Assembly: GCA_963808775.1 (NCBI GenBank)
Contig: CAWEGR010000003.1
Coordinates: forward strand, 434,001-498,000
DNA from: JACVRW01 sp963808775
Lineage (GTDB): Bacteria > Actinomycetota > Thermoleophilia > Solirubrobacterales > Thermoleophilaceae
Length of the DNA: 64,000 nucleotides
Reading direction: 5' to 3'
The position numbers were made by a program, and so were the translations under genes. Within the stretch, counting starts at the first letter, position 1, and every line of letters starts with the position of its first letter. The notes under the pieces were generated by a model. That model was given only the letters and a program-made list of their open reading frames with translations, did not search any database and was not told the origin of the DNA. Shown one piece after another: positions 36,066-46,286 of this stretch.

Positions 36066-38413
36066 TCAGCCGAGCCAGGTCCAGTCCCGCACGTCCGGAG
36101 GGTCGATGCCGTGCTCGCGCGTGTAGAGCCGGTGCCGGACCCGCTCGTCGACCATCTGCTGGCGCAGCCCCGCCGCGGTCTCGCCGAGCTGGGGCACGCG
36201 GTCGATCACGTCGATCACGAGGTGGAAGCGATCGAGGTCGTTCAGCATGACCATGTCGAACGGGGTCGTGGTCGTGCCCTCCTCCTTGTAGCCGCGCACG
36301 TGGATGTTCTCGTGGTTGCGGCGCCGGTAGGTCAGGCGGTGGATCAGGAACGGGATAGCCGTGGTAGGCGAAGATGACCGGCCTCGACGTCGTGAAGAGG
36401 GCGTCGAACTCGGCGTCCGACAGGCCGTGAGGATGCTCCGCCTCGGGTTGCAGCCGCATCAGGTCGACCACGTTCACGACCCGGACCCGGAGCCCGGGCA
36501 GGTGCTCACGCAGCAGCGCCGCCGCGGCGACCGCCTCGAGCGTCGGGATGTCGCCGGCGCAGCCGAGCACCACGTCCGGCTCGGCGCCGTCGTCGCTCGA
36601 GGCCCATTCCCAGATGCCGATGCCGCGCGTGCAGTGCACGATCGCGTCATCCATGGACAGGTAGTCGAGCGCCGGTTGCTTGCCGGCCACGATCAGGTTG
36701 ACGTAGTCGCGCGAGCGCAGGCAGTGGTCCATCACCGACAGCAGGCAGTTCGCGTCGGGCGGCAGGTAGACGCGGACGACCTCCGCCTTCTTGTTGATCA
36801 CGTGGTTGATGAAGCCGGGGTCCTGGTGCGAGAAGCCGTTGTGGTCCTGGCGCCAGACATGCGAGGAGAGCAGGTAGTTGAACGACGCGATCGGCCTCCG
36901 CCACGGAATGTCCCGGGTGACCTTCAGCCACTTCGCGTGCTGGTTGAACATCGAGTCCACGATGTGGATGAACGCCTCGTAGCAGTTGAAGAGCCCGTGC
37001 CGGCCTGTCAGGAGGTAGCCCTCGAGCCAGCCCTGGCAGAGGTGCTCGCTGAGGACCTCCATCACGCGGCCCTCGGGCTGCGAGGTGCTCGTCGCCCTCG
37101 TCGCGGTCGGCGAGCCAGACGCGGTCGGTCTCCTCGAACACTGCGGAGAGGCGGTTCGACGCCGTCTCGTCTGGACCGAAGATCCGGAAGTTGGCGGCCG
37201 AGCGGTTCGCCCGCAGCACGTCGCGCAGCCAGGTGGCGAGCACGCTCGTCGCCTCGCTCGATGTCGTGGCGGGAGCCTCGACCGTGACCGCGTAGTCGCG
37301 GAAGTCGGGCAGCTCGAGGTCGCGCAGCAGCAGGCCGCCGTTCGCGTGCGGGTTGGCGCTCATGCGGCGTTCGGCCTCGGGCCGCAGCGCTCGCAGCTCC
37401 TCCTGGAGCCGGCCGTCCTCGTCGAAGAGCTCCTCGGGGCGGTACGAGCGCATCCAGCGCTCGAGCGCGTGCAGGTGATCGGAGTTCTCGGCCAGGCCGG
37501 AGAGCGGGACCTGGTGTGACCTGAACGAGCCCTCGGCCGGCTTGCCGTCGACCTCGCGCGGGCCCGTCCAGCCCTTCGGAGTGCGCAGCACGATCATCGG
37601 CCAGCGGGGCCGTTCGAGATCGCCGCCGCGCGCCCGCTCCTGGATCGACGCGATCTCGTCGAGCACGGTGTCGAGGGTGGCGGCGAGCTCCTGGTGGACG
37701 GTCTCCGGGTCGTCTCCCGTGACGAAGTGCGGCGAGTGCCCGTAGCCCACGAACAGCGAGCGCAGCTCGTCCTCGCCGATCCGGGCGAGGAGCGTCGGGT
37801 TGGCGATCTTGTAGCCGTTCAGGTGCAGCACCGGCAGCACCGCCCCGTCGCTCGCCGGGTTCACGAACTTGTTCGAGTGCCAGCTCGCCGCGAGCGGCCC
37901 GGTCTCCGCCTCGCCGTCACCGACGACGCAGAGCGCCAGCAGGCCGGGGTTGTCGAAGATCGCGCCGTAGGCGTGCACGAGCGAATAGCCGAGCTCGCCG
38001 CCCTCGTGGATCGACCCCGGCGTCTCCGGCGCCACGTGCGACGGTATCCCGCCCGGGAACGAGAACTGCCGGAAGAGGCGCCGCAGCCCCTCCTCGTCCT
38101 CGCCGACGTGCCCGTAGACCTCCGAATAGGTGCCCTCCAGGTACGCGTTCGCCACGAGGCCGGGGCCGCCGTGACCGGGGCCCGCCACGTAGATCGCGTC
38201 CAGATCGCGCTCACGGATGGCGCGGTTCATGTGTGCGTAGAGCAGGTTCAGCCCGGGCGTCGTGCCCCAGTGACCGAGCAGGCGGGGCTTGACGTGGTCG
38301 AGCGTCAAAGGCTCGCGCAGGAGCGGGTTGTCGAGCAGGTAGATCTGGCCGACCGACAGATAGTTGGCCGCCCGCCAATAGGCGTCGATCAGCCGCAGCT
38401 GCTCCTGGTCCAT
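36066..38413 (-). CDS. xfp: Xylulose-5-phosphate/fructose-6-phosphate phosphoketolase, copy 1, two frameshifts
   Basis: Starts at the ATG at 38413 (DQEQLRLIDAYWRAANYLS). Thiamine-diphosphate enzyme motifs are GHWGTTPGLNLLYAHMNR, GPGHGGPGLVANAYLEG, VVGDGEAETGPLAASWHSNK, and in the second half TGRHGLFNCYEAF, SHVWRQDHNGFSHQDPGF. Extra bases near 37078 and 36352 break the frame; the second is absent from copy 2. The repaired length is 782 residues, normal for Xfp. It splits sugar phosphates with phosphate to give acetyl-phosphate, which the next gene, ackA, uses. Confidence 0.93.
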
Positions 38414-38560
38414 CGTCGCAGTACAGCAGCGTTGGCAACGCTTCGAGGACTGCCTGATCCTGAAGACGGGCGCGAGCCCGGATGCCCGCGTTGGTCAAAC
38501 GTCAAAGGACGCCCGCGGACATCTCTGGAAGCGCGGGCCGGCGTGATAGGCAATGCCGTC

Positions 38561-38884
38561 ATGTACACCCTGTACGCCCTGTGGGGCACGCCTCCGGATC
38601 CGGCCGCCTTCGAGGACTACTACTGGGAGACGCACGCGCCACTCGCCGCGAAGCTGCCGGGCATCCGCGAGCTCAATCTCGTGCGGACGAGCGACGCCAT
38701 CGAGGGCGCCGAGTCGCTCCACTACCGGATCGCCGAGCTGGTCTTCGACAGCAAGGACGCGCTCGAGGAGTGCCAGAAGAGCCCCGAGTGGGAGGCCCTC
38801 GTGGCCGACGCCGGCCTCATGGTCGAGCGCTTCGACGTCAGTCTCGGGAACGCCGGCGGCGATCGCGTCGACGGCCTCCGTTAG
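38561..38884 (+). CDS. EthD-like small protein, copy 1
   Basis: 107 residues from the ATG at 38561. MYTLYALWGTPPDPAAFEDYYWETHAPLAAKLPGI is the typical EthD domain start (a ferredoxin-like fold found in ether-degradation and many unrelated operons). Copy 2 differs at a few residues. It is the only + strand gene of the unit and overlaps the 3' end of the M1 peptidase gene by 47 bp. Confidence 0.85.
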   Translation: MYTLYALWGTPPDPAAFEDYYWETHAPLAAKLPGIRELNLVRTSDAIEGAESLHYRIAELVFDSKDALEECQKSPEWEALVADAGLMVERFDVSLGNAGGDRVDGLR

Positions 38885-40379
38885 CCCTCACCAGCTCGTC
38901 GGCTTCGTCGGGCGTCCACACCCAGACGTCGAAGAACGTGGTCAGGTCCTCTCCCGAGATCTCCTCGAAGAGCGCCTCGAAGTCGTCCGTGCTCGCGGTC
39001 GAGTCGTCGTAGCGGGTCAGCCACTCGCGGCTCGCCTCGAAGAACGCGTCGTCGCCGATCTTGTCGCGCAGGGCGTGCAGCGTCGCCGCGCCGCGGTCGT
39101 AGACGCCGGAAAGGAACAGCCCGAAGGGGCCGGGGTCGGCGATGGCGAGGTCCCAGAAGTTGTCATCGGCCGGGATCTCCATGATCGCGTCGAAGGCTTC
39201 CGCGGCCGTCTCGCCCCCCTGCTCCTCGCTCCAGAGCCACTCGACATACGTCGCCCAGCCCTCGTTCAGCCAGATGTCGGCCCAGCGCTTCGGGCTGACG
39301 GCGTTCCCGAACCACTGGTGCGCGATCTCGTGGACGACGGTGCCCTCCCGCGCGACCCGCGAGTAGAACGGGCGGGTCTGCGTCTCGAGCGCGTAGCCCA
39401 CGCTGTCGTCGTCGACGATCGCGCCCGCGGAGTTGAACGGGTAGGGCACGAACGTGTCCTCGATGAAGGCGATGATGTCGGGCTGCAGTGCCAGGCTCGC
39501 CTCGGTGGTCGTCCGGTTGGCAGCCGTGAGGTTGTCGTCGATCGCGTCGATGATCGGGAGCCCGTCGGGCGTCTCCGACTCGTGGAGCGTGTAGTCACCT
39601 ACCGACGCCGTCGTGAGGTAGCTGGCCTGCGCGTCCGGGGCGTTCCAGAACCATGTGGTCCAGCCACCCTCGGTCACAGGGTCGCCAACCGGCACGCCGT
39701 TTGCGACCGCGACCTTGCCCTGCGGCACGGTGATCTCGAAGGAGTAGCTCGCCTTGTCGGTCTGGTGGTCCGAGACCGGATACCAGGTCATCGAGCCCTC
39801 GGGCTCGCTCACGACCATTGCTCCGTCAGCCGTGGTCACCCAGCCGTAGAGGGCGCCCTCGATGTCCTTCGGCCGGGTGGTGTCGCCGCCGTAGGTCACG
39901 ACCACCCGGGCCCGCTGTCCCCGCTTGATCTTCGGCCGCGGCTGGATCGTGAGCTCCCAGACGCGGGCGTCGTCGTCCTGGACCTGCCAGTAGGCCGCGT
40001 CGTCGACGACGGCCCCCTCGGCGGGCGGCTCGATCTCGGTTGCCGGCCTGCCGCTGACGGTCACCGCCTCGACGTCCATGTCGCGCAGATCGAGGTTGAA
40101 GCGGTCCAGGTTCTGCGTGGCCACGAGGTCGATCGTCGCCACGCCGCTCATCTGGCCGACGAGGAGCGTCGGGGAGCTCGGCGGCGTGTAGGTGACGTCG
40201 AGGTCGTAGTGCTGCACGTCGTAGCCACCGTTGCCTGCGAAGGGGAAGTAGTCGTCGCCCGCGCCCGGCGCACCCGCGATGAACCTCTGGGCGGAGGCCG
40301 TCCCTGCCGAGAGGGCGATCACCCCCGCTGCCACCAGAACCGCCGCGACCACTCGCGACATCCGCCTCCGACCAAGCAC
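38838..40379 (-). CDS. M1-family metallopeptidase, copy 1
   Basis: About 513 residues from the GTG at 40379 (an ATG at 40361 is possible). A signal peptide (VVAAVLVAAGVIALSAGTASA) is followed by an aminopeptidase-N-type beta domain. The zinc site is VVHEIAHQWFGN with the distant Glu in WLNEGWATYVEW, and the substrate loop is ESPEGSMTWYP-like (SEPEGSMTWY). It lacks the large C-terminal domains of PepN, as in short secreted M1 enzymes. Compared with copy 2 its last residues differ because of a one-base difference near 38900. Its own upstream region was lost in the duplication; it now follows the cupin copy 2. Confidence 0.9.
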   Translation of the reverse strand: MLGRRRMSRVVAAVLVAAGVIALSAGTASAQRFIAGAPGAGDDYFPFAGNGGYDVQHYDLDVTYTPPSSPTLLVGQMSGVATIDLVATQNLDRFNLDLRDMDVEAVTVSGRPATEIEPPAEGAVVDDAAYWQVQDDDARVWELTIQPRPKIKRGQRARVVVTYGGDTTRPKDIEGALYGWVTTADGAMVVSEPEGSMTWYPVSDHQTDKASYSFEITVPQGKVAVANGVPVGDPVTEGGWTTWFWNAPDAQASYLTTASVGDYTLHESETPDGLPIIDAIDDNLTAANRTTTEASLALQPDIIAFIEDTFVPYPFNSAGAIVDDDSVGYALETQTRPFYSRVAREGTVVHEIAHQWFGNAVSPKRWADIWLNEGWATYVEWLWSEEQGGETAAEAFDAIMEIPADDNFWDLAIADPGPFGLFLSGVYDRGAATLHALRDKIGDDAFFEASREWLTRYDDSTASTDDFEALFEEISGEDLTTFFDVWVWTPDEADELVRANGGRRRDRRRRSRD

Positions 40380-40741
40380 CACGTGTTGCGCGTCACGACC
40401 TCCATCGTCTCGGCGAGCTTGCCGGTCGGGCTGAACTCGACGACCTCGGTGCCGGCGTAGAGAACCGGGGTGTGACCGGCGCCGACGTAGTACGCGTCGC
40501 CCGCCTCGAACACCTCCTCGACGCCCGACGACCGGAACGCGACTCTCCCCTTGATCACGTATCCCATGTGCTCGCACTGGCACTCGTCGTTCGGGAGTCC
40601 CGTGAAGAAGGGCGCGAGATCGGCGTCCGCCGTGTAGGTCTCGAACCCGACGGTCCAACCACCGTCGAAGTGCTCGAAGTGACCCTCGTAGCCCTCGACC
40701 GTCTCGTGCTCAGAAGCGCTTTGCCTCGAAGCCTTCGGCAT
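40319..40741 (-). CDS. Cupin-domain protein, copy 2, read-through end
   Basis: The first 117 residues match copy 1 with three or four substitutions. The copy breaks off at VVTRN because the duplication joint (40383/40384) replaces the native last residues and stop. The frame runs on into the M1 peptidase start region for some 20 unrelated residues (ending RRFWWQRG) and stops at 40319. The core cupin fold is intact, so it could still be functional. Confidence 0.78.
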   Translation of the reverse strand: MPKASRQSASEHETVEGYEGHFEHFDGGWTVGFETYTADADLAPFFTGLPNDECQCEHMGYVIKGRVAFRSSGVEEVFEAGDAYYVGAGHTPVLYAGTEVVEFSPTGKLAETMEVVTRNTWCLVGGGCREWSRRFWWQRG

Positions 40742-40840
40742 GACGACCTCCTATGTCGCTCTCGCCGAGTCTCTCACCGCGCGACTCACCTGGCTACCCG
40801 ACCTCGAGCCGACCCGCCTCACCTCTCGAGACGCCCGGCC

Positions 40841-41895
40841 TCAGCCGAGCAGCGCGCGTGTCTGGCGGGCGATCTCGACGTCCTCGCGCGCCCGGATCAC
40901 CAGGACCGCCACGCGCGACCCCTGCCCCACGACGTCCGCGTCGGCGCCCTCCGCCGCGGCGTTGCGCTCGGCGTCGAGCGCCACTCCGAGATGCTCGAGG
41001 CCGGCGCACGCGAGCTGGCGCACGCGCGGGGCCGACTCGCCCACGCCGCCGGTGAAGACGAGGGCGTCGAGGCCCCCGAGCGACGCCGCCATGGCGCCGA
41101 TGCCCGTTCGCAGCCGGTGGACGTAGACGTCGAGCGCGAGCCGGGCGTCGGCGTCGTCGCGGGCGAGCAGCTCGCGCATGTCCGCCGTTCCGGCGAGACC
41201 CAGGAGCCCCGACTCGTGCTCGAGGGCCTCGGTCATCCGCTCCGCGCTCAGGCCGGCCTGCTCCTGCAACCAGAGCAGGAGGCCGGGGTCGACGGAGCCC
41301 GAGCGGGTCGCCATCACGAGGCCCTCGAGGGGCGTGAAGCCCATCGTCGTGTCGACGGAGCGCCCGTCGAGCACGGCGCACAGCGACGCGCCCGCCCCCA
41401 GGTGGCAGGAGACGATCCTGCGCGCGCCGGGACTCAGCTCCCCCGCCCGCCTCGACGCGTATGCGTGCGAGAGGCCGTGGAACCCGAAGCGGCGCAGGCC
41501 GAATCGCTCGCGCCATTCGCGGGGCAGCGCGTAGGTGGCCGCGGCGGGCGGGATCGAGGCGTGGAAGGCGGTGTCGAAGCAGGCGACCTGAGGGACGTCC
41601 GGCAGCGCCCGCGACAGGCGTCGACGGCCGCCAGCGACCGCGGCTGATGCAGCGGGGCGAGCTCGGTCAGCTCCTCGAGCGCGCCGACCACGGCGGGGTC
41701 GAGCCGCGCCGCGGACGTGAACCGGTGGCCCCCGTGCACGATCCGGTGTCCCACGGCGTCGACCTCGGCCGGCAGATCGGCGGCCGCGGCGTCGTCCGGG
41801 CCGTCGAGGTCGCTTCGCCACAGCTCGGCGTCATCGCCGTCGAGCAGGGACAGCTTGAGGCTGCTCGATCCCGCGTTGGCGACGAGGACGTGCAC
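40841..41895 (-). CDS. ackA: Acetate kinase, copy 2, one frameshift
   Basis: GTG at 41895 abuts the xfp copy 2 stop. The N-terminal third is intact here (through SDLDGPDDAAAADLPAEVDAVGHRIVHGG), unlike in copy 1. A base is missing near 41618, where copy 1 reads correctly. The rest is open to 40841 and differs from copy 1 at a few residues (LLWLQEQAGL for LLWVQEHAGL). Between them the two copies show the full 351-residue sequence. Confidence 0.9.
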
Positions 41896-44240
41896 TCAGC
41901 CGAGCCAGGTCCATTCCCGGACGTCCGGAGGGTCGATGCCGTGCTCGCGCGTGTAGAGCCGATGCCGGATCCGCTCGTCGACCATCTGCTGACGCAGTCC
42001 CGCCGCTGTCTCGCCGAGCTGGGGAACGCGGTCGATCACGTCGATCACGAGGTGGAAGCGATCGAGGTCGTTCAGCATGACCATGTCGAACGGGGTCGTG
42101 GTCGTGCCCTCCTCCTTGTAGCCGCGCACGTGGATGTTCTCGTGGTTGTGGCGCCGGTAGGTCAGGCGGTGGATCAGGAAGGGATAGCCGTGGTAGGCGA
42201 AGATGACCGGCCTCGACGTCGTGAAGAGGGCGTCGAACTCGGCGTCCGACAGGCCGTGAGGATGCTCCGCCGCAGGCTGCAGCCGCATCAGGTCGACCAC
42301 GTTCACGACCCGGACCCGGAGCCCGGGCAGGTGCTCCCGCAGCAGCGCGGCCGCGGCGACCGCCTCGAGCGTCGGGATGTCGCCGGCGCAGGCGAGCACC
42401 ACGTCCGGCTCGGCGCCGTCCTCGCTCGAGGCCCATTCCCAGATGCCGATGCCGCGCGTGCAGTGCACGATCGCGTCATCCATGGACAGGTAGTCGAGCG
42501 CCGGTTGCTTGCCGGCCACGATCAGGTTGACGTAGTCGCGCGAGCGCAGGCAGTGGTCCATCACCGACAGCAGGCAGTTCGCGTCGGGCGGCAGGTAGAC
42601 GCGGACGACCTCCGCCTTCTTGTTGATCACGTGGTTGATGAAGCCGGGGTCCTGGTGCGAGAAGCCGTTGTGGTCCTGGCGCCAGACATGCGAGGAGAGC
42701 AGGTAGTTGAAGGACGCGATCGGCCTCCGCCACGGAATGTCCCGGGTGACCTTCAGCCACTTCGCGTGCTGGTTGAACATCGAGTCCACGATGTGGATGA
42801 ACGCCTCGTAGCAGTTGAAGAGCCCGTGACGGCCGGTCAGGAGGTAGCCCTCGAGCCAGCCCTGACAGAGGTGCTCGCTGAGGACCTCCATCACGCGGCC
42901 CTCGGGCTGAGGTGGTCGTCGCCGTCGGTGCGGTCGGCGAGCCAGGCGCGGTCCGTCTCCTCGAACACCGCGGAGAGGCGGTTCGACGCCGTCTCGTCGG
43001 GACCGAAGATCCGGAAGTTGGCCGCCGAGCGGTTCGCCCGCAGCACGTCGCGCAGCCAGGTGGCGAGCACGCTCGTCGCCTCGCTCGATGTCGTGGCGGG
43101 AGCCTCGACCGTGACCGCGTAGTCGCGGAAGTCGGGCAGCTCGAGGTCGCGCAGCAGCAGGCCGCCGTTCGCGTGCGGGTTGGCGCTCATGCGGCGTTCG
43201 GCCTCGGGCCGCAGCGCTCGCAGCTCCTCCTGGAGCCGGCCGTCCTCGTCGAAGAGCTCCTCGGGGCGGTACGAGCGCATCCAGCGCTCGAGCGCATGCA
43301 GGTGATCGGAGTTCTCGGCCAGGCCGGAGAGCGGGACCTGGTGTGACCTGAACGAGCCCTCGGCCGGCTTGCCGTCGACCTCGCGCGGCCCGGTCCAGCC
43401 CTTCGGGGTGCGCAGCACGATCATCGGCCAGCGGGGCCGGTCGAGATCGCCGCCGCGCGCCCGCTCCTGGATCGACGCGATCTCGTCGAGCACGGTGTCG
43501 AGGGTGGCGGCGAGCTCCTGGTGGACGGTCTCCGGGTCGTCTCCCGTGACGAAGTGCGGCGAGTGCCCGTAGCCCACGAACAGCGAGCGCAGCTCGTCCT
43601 CGCCGATCCGTGCGAGGAGCGTCGGGTTGGCGATCTTGTAGCCGTTCAGGTGCAGCACCGGCAGCACCGCCCCGTCGCTCGCCGGGTTCACGAACTTGTT
43701 CGAGTGCCAGCTCGCCGCGAGCGGCCCGGTCTCCGCCTCGCCGTCGCCGACGACGCAGAGCGCCAGCAGGCCGGGGTTGTCGAAGATCGCGCCGTAGGCG
43801 TGCACGAGCGAATAGCCGAGCTCGCCGCCCTCGTGGATCGACCCCGGCGTCTCGGGCGCCACGTGCGACGGTATCCCGCCCGGGAACGAGAACTGCCGGA
43901 ACAGGCGCCGCAGCCCCTCCTCGTCCTCGCCGACGTGCCCGTAGACCTCCGAGTAGGTGCCCTCCAGGTACGCGTTCGCCACGAGGCCGGGGCCGCCGTG
44001 ACCGGGGCCCGCCACGTAGATCGCGTCCAGGTCGCGCTCACGGATCGCGCGGTTCATGTGTGCGTAGAGCAGGTTCAGCCCGGGCGTCGTGCCCCAGTGA
44101 CCGAGCAGGCGGGGCTTGACGTGATCGAGCGTCAGGGGCTCGCGCAGGAGCGGGTTGTCGAGCAGGTAGATCTGGCCGACCGACAGATAGTTGGCCGCCC
44201 GCCAATAGGCGTCGATCAGCCGCAGCTGCTCCTGGTCCAT
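41896..44240 (-). CDS. xfp: Phosphoketolase, copy 2, one frameshift
   Basis: Starts at the ATG at 44240. It differs from copy 1 at scattered positions (RAWLADRTDGDDHL for RVWLADRDEGDEHL; DDGAEPDVVLG is EDGAEPDVVLA). One base is missing near 42908, just before EGRVMEVLSEH, at the same place where copy 1 has one extra. From there to the stop at 41896 the frame is continuous, including RGYKEEGTTTTPFDM and the end DWTWLG/EWTWLG. The repaired length is 782 residues. Confidence 0.93.
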
Positions 44241-44389
44241 CGTCGCAGTACAGCAGCGTTGGCAACGCTTCGAGGACTGCCTGATCCTGAAGACGGGCGC
44301 GGAGCCCGGATGCCCGCGTTGGTCAAACGTCAAAGGACGCCCGCGGACGTCTCTGGAAAGCGCGGGCCGGCGTGATAGGCAATGCCGTC

Positions 44390-44713
44390 ATGTACACCCT
44401 GTACGCCCTGTGGGGCACGCCTCCAGATCCGGCCGCCTTCGAGGACTACTACTGGGAGACGCACGCGCCGCTCGCCGCGAAGCTGCCGGGCATCCGCGAG
44501 CTCAATCTCGTGCGGACGAGCGACGCCATCGAGGACGCCGAGTCGCTCCACTACCGGATCGCCGAGCTGGTGTTCGACACCAAGGAGGCGCTCGAGGAGT
44601 GCCAGAAGAGCCCCGAGTGGGAGGCCCTCGTGGCCGACGCCGGCCTGATGGTCGAGCGCTTCGACGTCAGTCTCGGGAACGCCGGCGGCGATCGCGTCGA
44701 CGGCCTCCGTTAG
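44390..44713 (+). CDS. EthD-like small protein, copy 2
   Basis: 107 residues from the ATG at 44390 (an upstream GTG at 44372 is also in frame). It differs from copy 1 at about three residues (IEDAESLHYR, FDTKEALEE). It ends 4 bp before the M1 peptidase copy 2 stop, convergent. Confidence 0.85.
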   Translation: MYTLYALWGTPPDPAAFEDYYWETHAPLAAKLPGIRELNLVRTSDAIEDAESLHYRIAELVFDTKEALEECQKSPEWEALVADAGLMVERFDVSLGNAGGDRVDGLR

Positions 44714-44716
44714 CCC

Positions 44717-46207
44717 TCACCAGGTCGTGGGCTTCTCCGGCGTGCGCACCCACACGTCGAAGAACGTGGTCAGGTCCTGGCCCGAGATCTCCTCGAAGAG
44801 CGCCTCGAAGTCGTCCGTGCTCGCGGTCGAGTCGTCGTAGCGCGTCAGCCACTCGCGGCTCGCCTCGAAGAACGCGTCGTCGCCGATCTTGTCGCGCAGG
44901 GCGTGCAGCGTCGCCGCGCCGCGGTCGTAGACGCCCGAGAGGAACAGCCCGAAGGGGCCGGGGTCGGCGATGGCGAGGTCCCAGAAGTTGTCGTCGGCCG
45001 GGATCTCCATGATCGCGTCGAAGGCTTCCGCGGCCGTCTCGCCGCCCTGCTCCTCGCTCCAGAGCCACTCGACATACGTCGCCCAGCCCTCGTTCAGCCA
45101 GATGTCGGCCCAGCGCTCCGGGCTGACGGCGTTCCCGAACCACTGGTGCGCGATCTCGTGGACGACGGTGCCCTCCCGCGCGACCCGCGAGTAGAACGGG
45201 CGGGTCTGCGTCTCGAGCGCGTAGCCCACGCTGTCGTCGTCGACGATCGCGCCCGCGGAGTTGAACGGGTAGGGCACGAACGTGTCCTCGATGAAGGCGA
45301 TGATGTCGGGCTGCAGTGCCAGGCTCGCCTCGGTGGTCGTCCGGTTGGCAGCCGTGAGGTTGTCGTCGATCGCGTCGATGATCGGGAGCCCGTCGGGCGT
45401 CTCCGACTCGTGGAGCGTGTAGTCACCTACGGACGCCGTCGTGAGGTAGCTGGCCTGCGCGTCCGGGGCGTTCCAGAACCATGTGGTCCAGCCACCCTCG
45501 GTCACAGGGTCGCCAACCGGCACGCCGTTTGCGACCGCGACCTTGCCCTGCGGCACGGTGATCTCGAAGGAGTAGCTCGCCTTGTCGGTCTGGTGGTCCG
45601 AGACCGGATACCAGGTCATCGAGCCCTCGGGCTCGCTCACGACCATTGCTCCGTCAGCCGTGGTGACCCAGCCGTAGAGGGCGCCCTCGATGTCCGTCGG
45701 CCGGGTGGTGTCGCCGCCGTACGTCACGACGACGCGGGCCCGCTGGCCGCGCTTGATCTTCGGCCGCGGCTGGATCGTGAGCTCCCAGATGCGGGCGCCG
45801 TCGTCCTGGACCTGCCAGTAGGCGGCGTCCTCGACGACGGTCCCCTCGGCGGGCGGCTCGATCTCGGTCGCCGGCCTGCCGTTGACGGTCACCGCCTCGA
45901 CGTCCATGTCGCGCAGATCGAGGTTGAAGCGGTCCAGGTTCTGCGTGGCCACGAGGTCGATCGTCGCCACGCCGCTCATCTGGCCGACGAGGAGCGTCGG
46001 GGAGCTCGGCGGCGTGTAGGTGACGTCGAGGTCGTAGTGCTGGACGTCGTAGCCACCGTTGCCGGCGAAGGGGAAGTAGTCGTCTCCCCCGCCAGGCGCA
46101 CCCGCGATGAATCTCTGAGCGGACGCCGTCCCGGGCCCGAGCGCAAGCGCACCCGTTGCCACCAGGACCGTCGCGACGACCCGGAACACCTGCCTCCGAC
46201 CAAGCAC
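44717..46207 (-). CDS. M1-family metallopeptidase, copy 2
   Basis: 496 residues from a GTG at 46207, intact. The signal peptide differs from copy 1 (FRVVATVLVATGALALGPGTASA), while the catalytic VVHEIAHQWFGN...WLNEG is the same. It ends early with TPEKPTTW, where copy 1 runs on for 14 more codons. It keeps the native upstream region, 80 bp from the divergent ArsR-type gene, so it is the copy most likely to have the original promoter. Confidence 0.9.
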   Translation of the reverse strand: MLGRRQVFRVVATVLVATGALALGPGTASAQRFIAGAPGGGDDYFPFAGNGGYDVQHYDLDVTYTPPSSPTLLVGQMSGVATIDLVATQNLDRFNLDLRDMDVEAVTVNGRPATEIEPPAEGTVVEDAAYWQVQDDGARIWELTIQPRPKIKRGQRARVVVTYGGDTTRPTDIEGALYGWVTTADGAMVVSEPEGSMTWYPVSDHQTDKASYSFEITVPQGKVAVANGVPVGDPVTEGGWTTWFWNAPDAQASYLTTASVGDYTLHESETPDGLPIIDAIDDNLTAANRTTTEASLALQPDIIAFIEDTFVPYPFNSAGAIVDDDSVGYALETQTRPFYSRVAREGTVVHEIAHQWFGNAVSPERWADIWLNEGWATYVEWLWSEEQGGETAAEAFDAIMEIPADDNFWDLAIADPGPFGLFLSGVYDRGAATLHALRDKIGDDAFFEASREWLTRYDDSTASTDDFEALFEEISGQDLTTFFDVWVRTPEKPTTW

Positions 46208-46248
46208 ACGATCTCCTTCGCCTTGGGTGCAGCAAATTTAATCGCCAC

Positions 46249-46278
46249 TTGACAGGTGACCAAATGGTCACATATAGT
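46249..46278 (+). promoter_or_regulatory. Promoter with operator for the ArsR-SRPBCC pair
   Basis: TTGACA (46249-46254) and TATAGT (46273-46278) are near-consensus with an 18-bp spacer. The spacer carries the inverted repeat GTGACCA-AA-TGGTCAC (46256-46271), where a bound repressor would block the polymerase. The ATG at 46287 is only 8 bp after the -10, so the transcript is probably leaderless. Confidence 0.75.
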
Positions 46279-46286
46279 TCACGGCC

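Larger units (their letters stand above)
34551..40379. repeat. Tandem duplication, unit 1 (5.83 kb)
   Basis: This unit aligns end to end with 40384-46207 in direct orientation, with only scattered substitutions and a few single-base indels (by eye, a few percent). It holds cupin, ackA, xfp, the EthD-like gene and the M1 peptidase gene. Unit 1 keeps the native left flank (cupin stop), unit 2 the native right flank (the region before the ArsR gene). No transposase or flanking insertion sequence is present, so unequal recombination is the simplest origin. Confidence 0.92.
40384..46207. repeat. Tandem duplication, unit 2 (5.82 kb)
   Basis: Direct repeat of 34551-40379. Between the units only CACG remains at the joint; the right flank after unit 2 begins with ACG, a possible microhomology. 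Differences from unit 1 include amino-acid changes in every gene, so the copies are not a simple recent assembly echo, although two strain variants joined in tandem would look the same. Confidence 0.92.

Noticed and set aside
37060..37100. Programmed ribosomal frameshift in xfp
   Set aside because: The two copies need shifts in opposite directions at this site, and no slippery heptamer is apparent.
34551..46207. Duplication caused by an insertion sequence or composite transposon
   Set aside because: No transposase gene, no terminal inverted repeats and no target duplication could be found at either end or at the joint.
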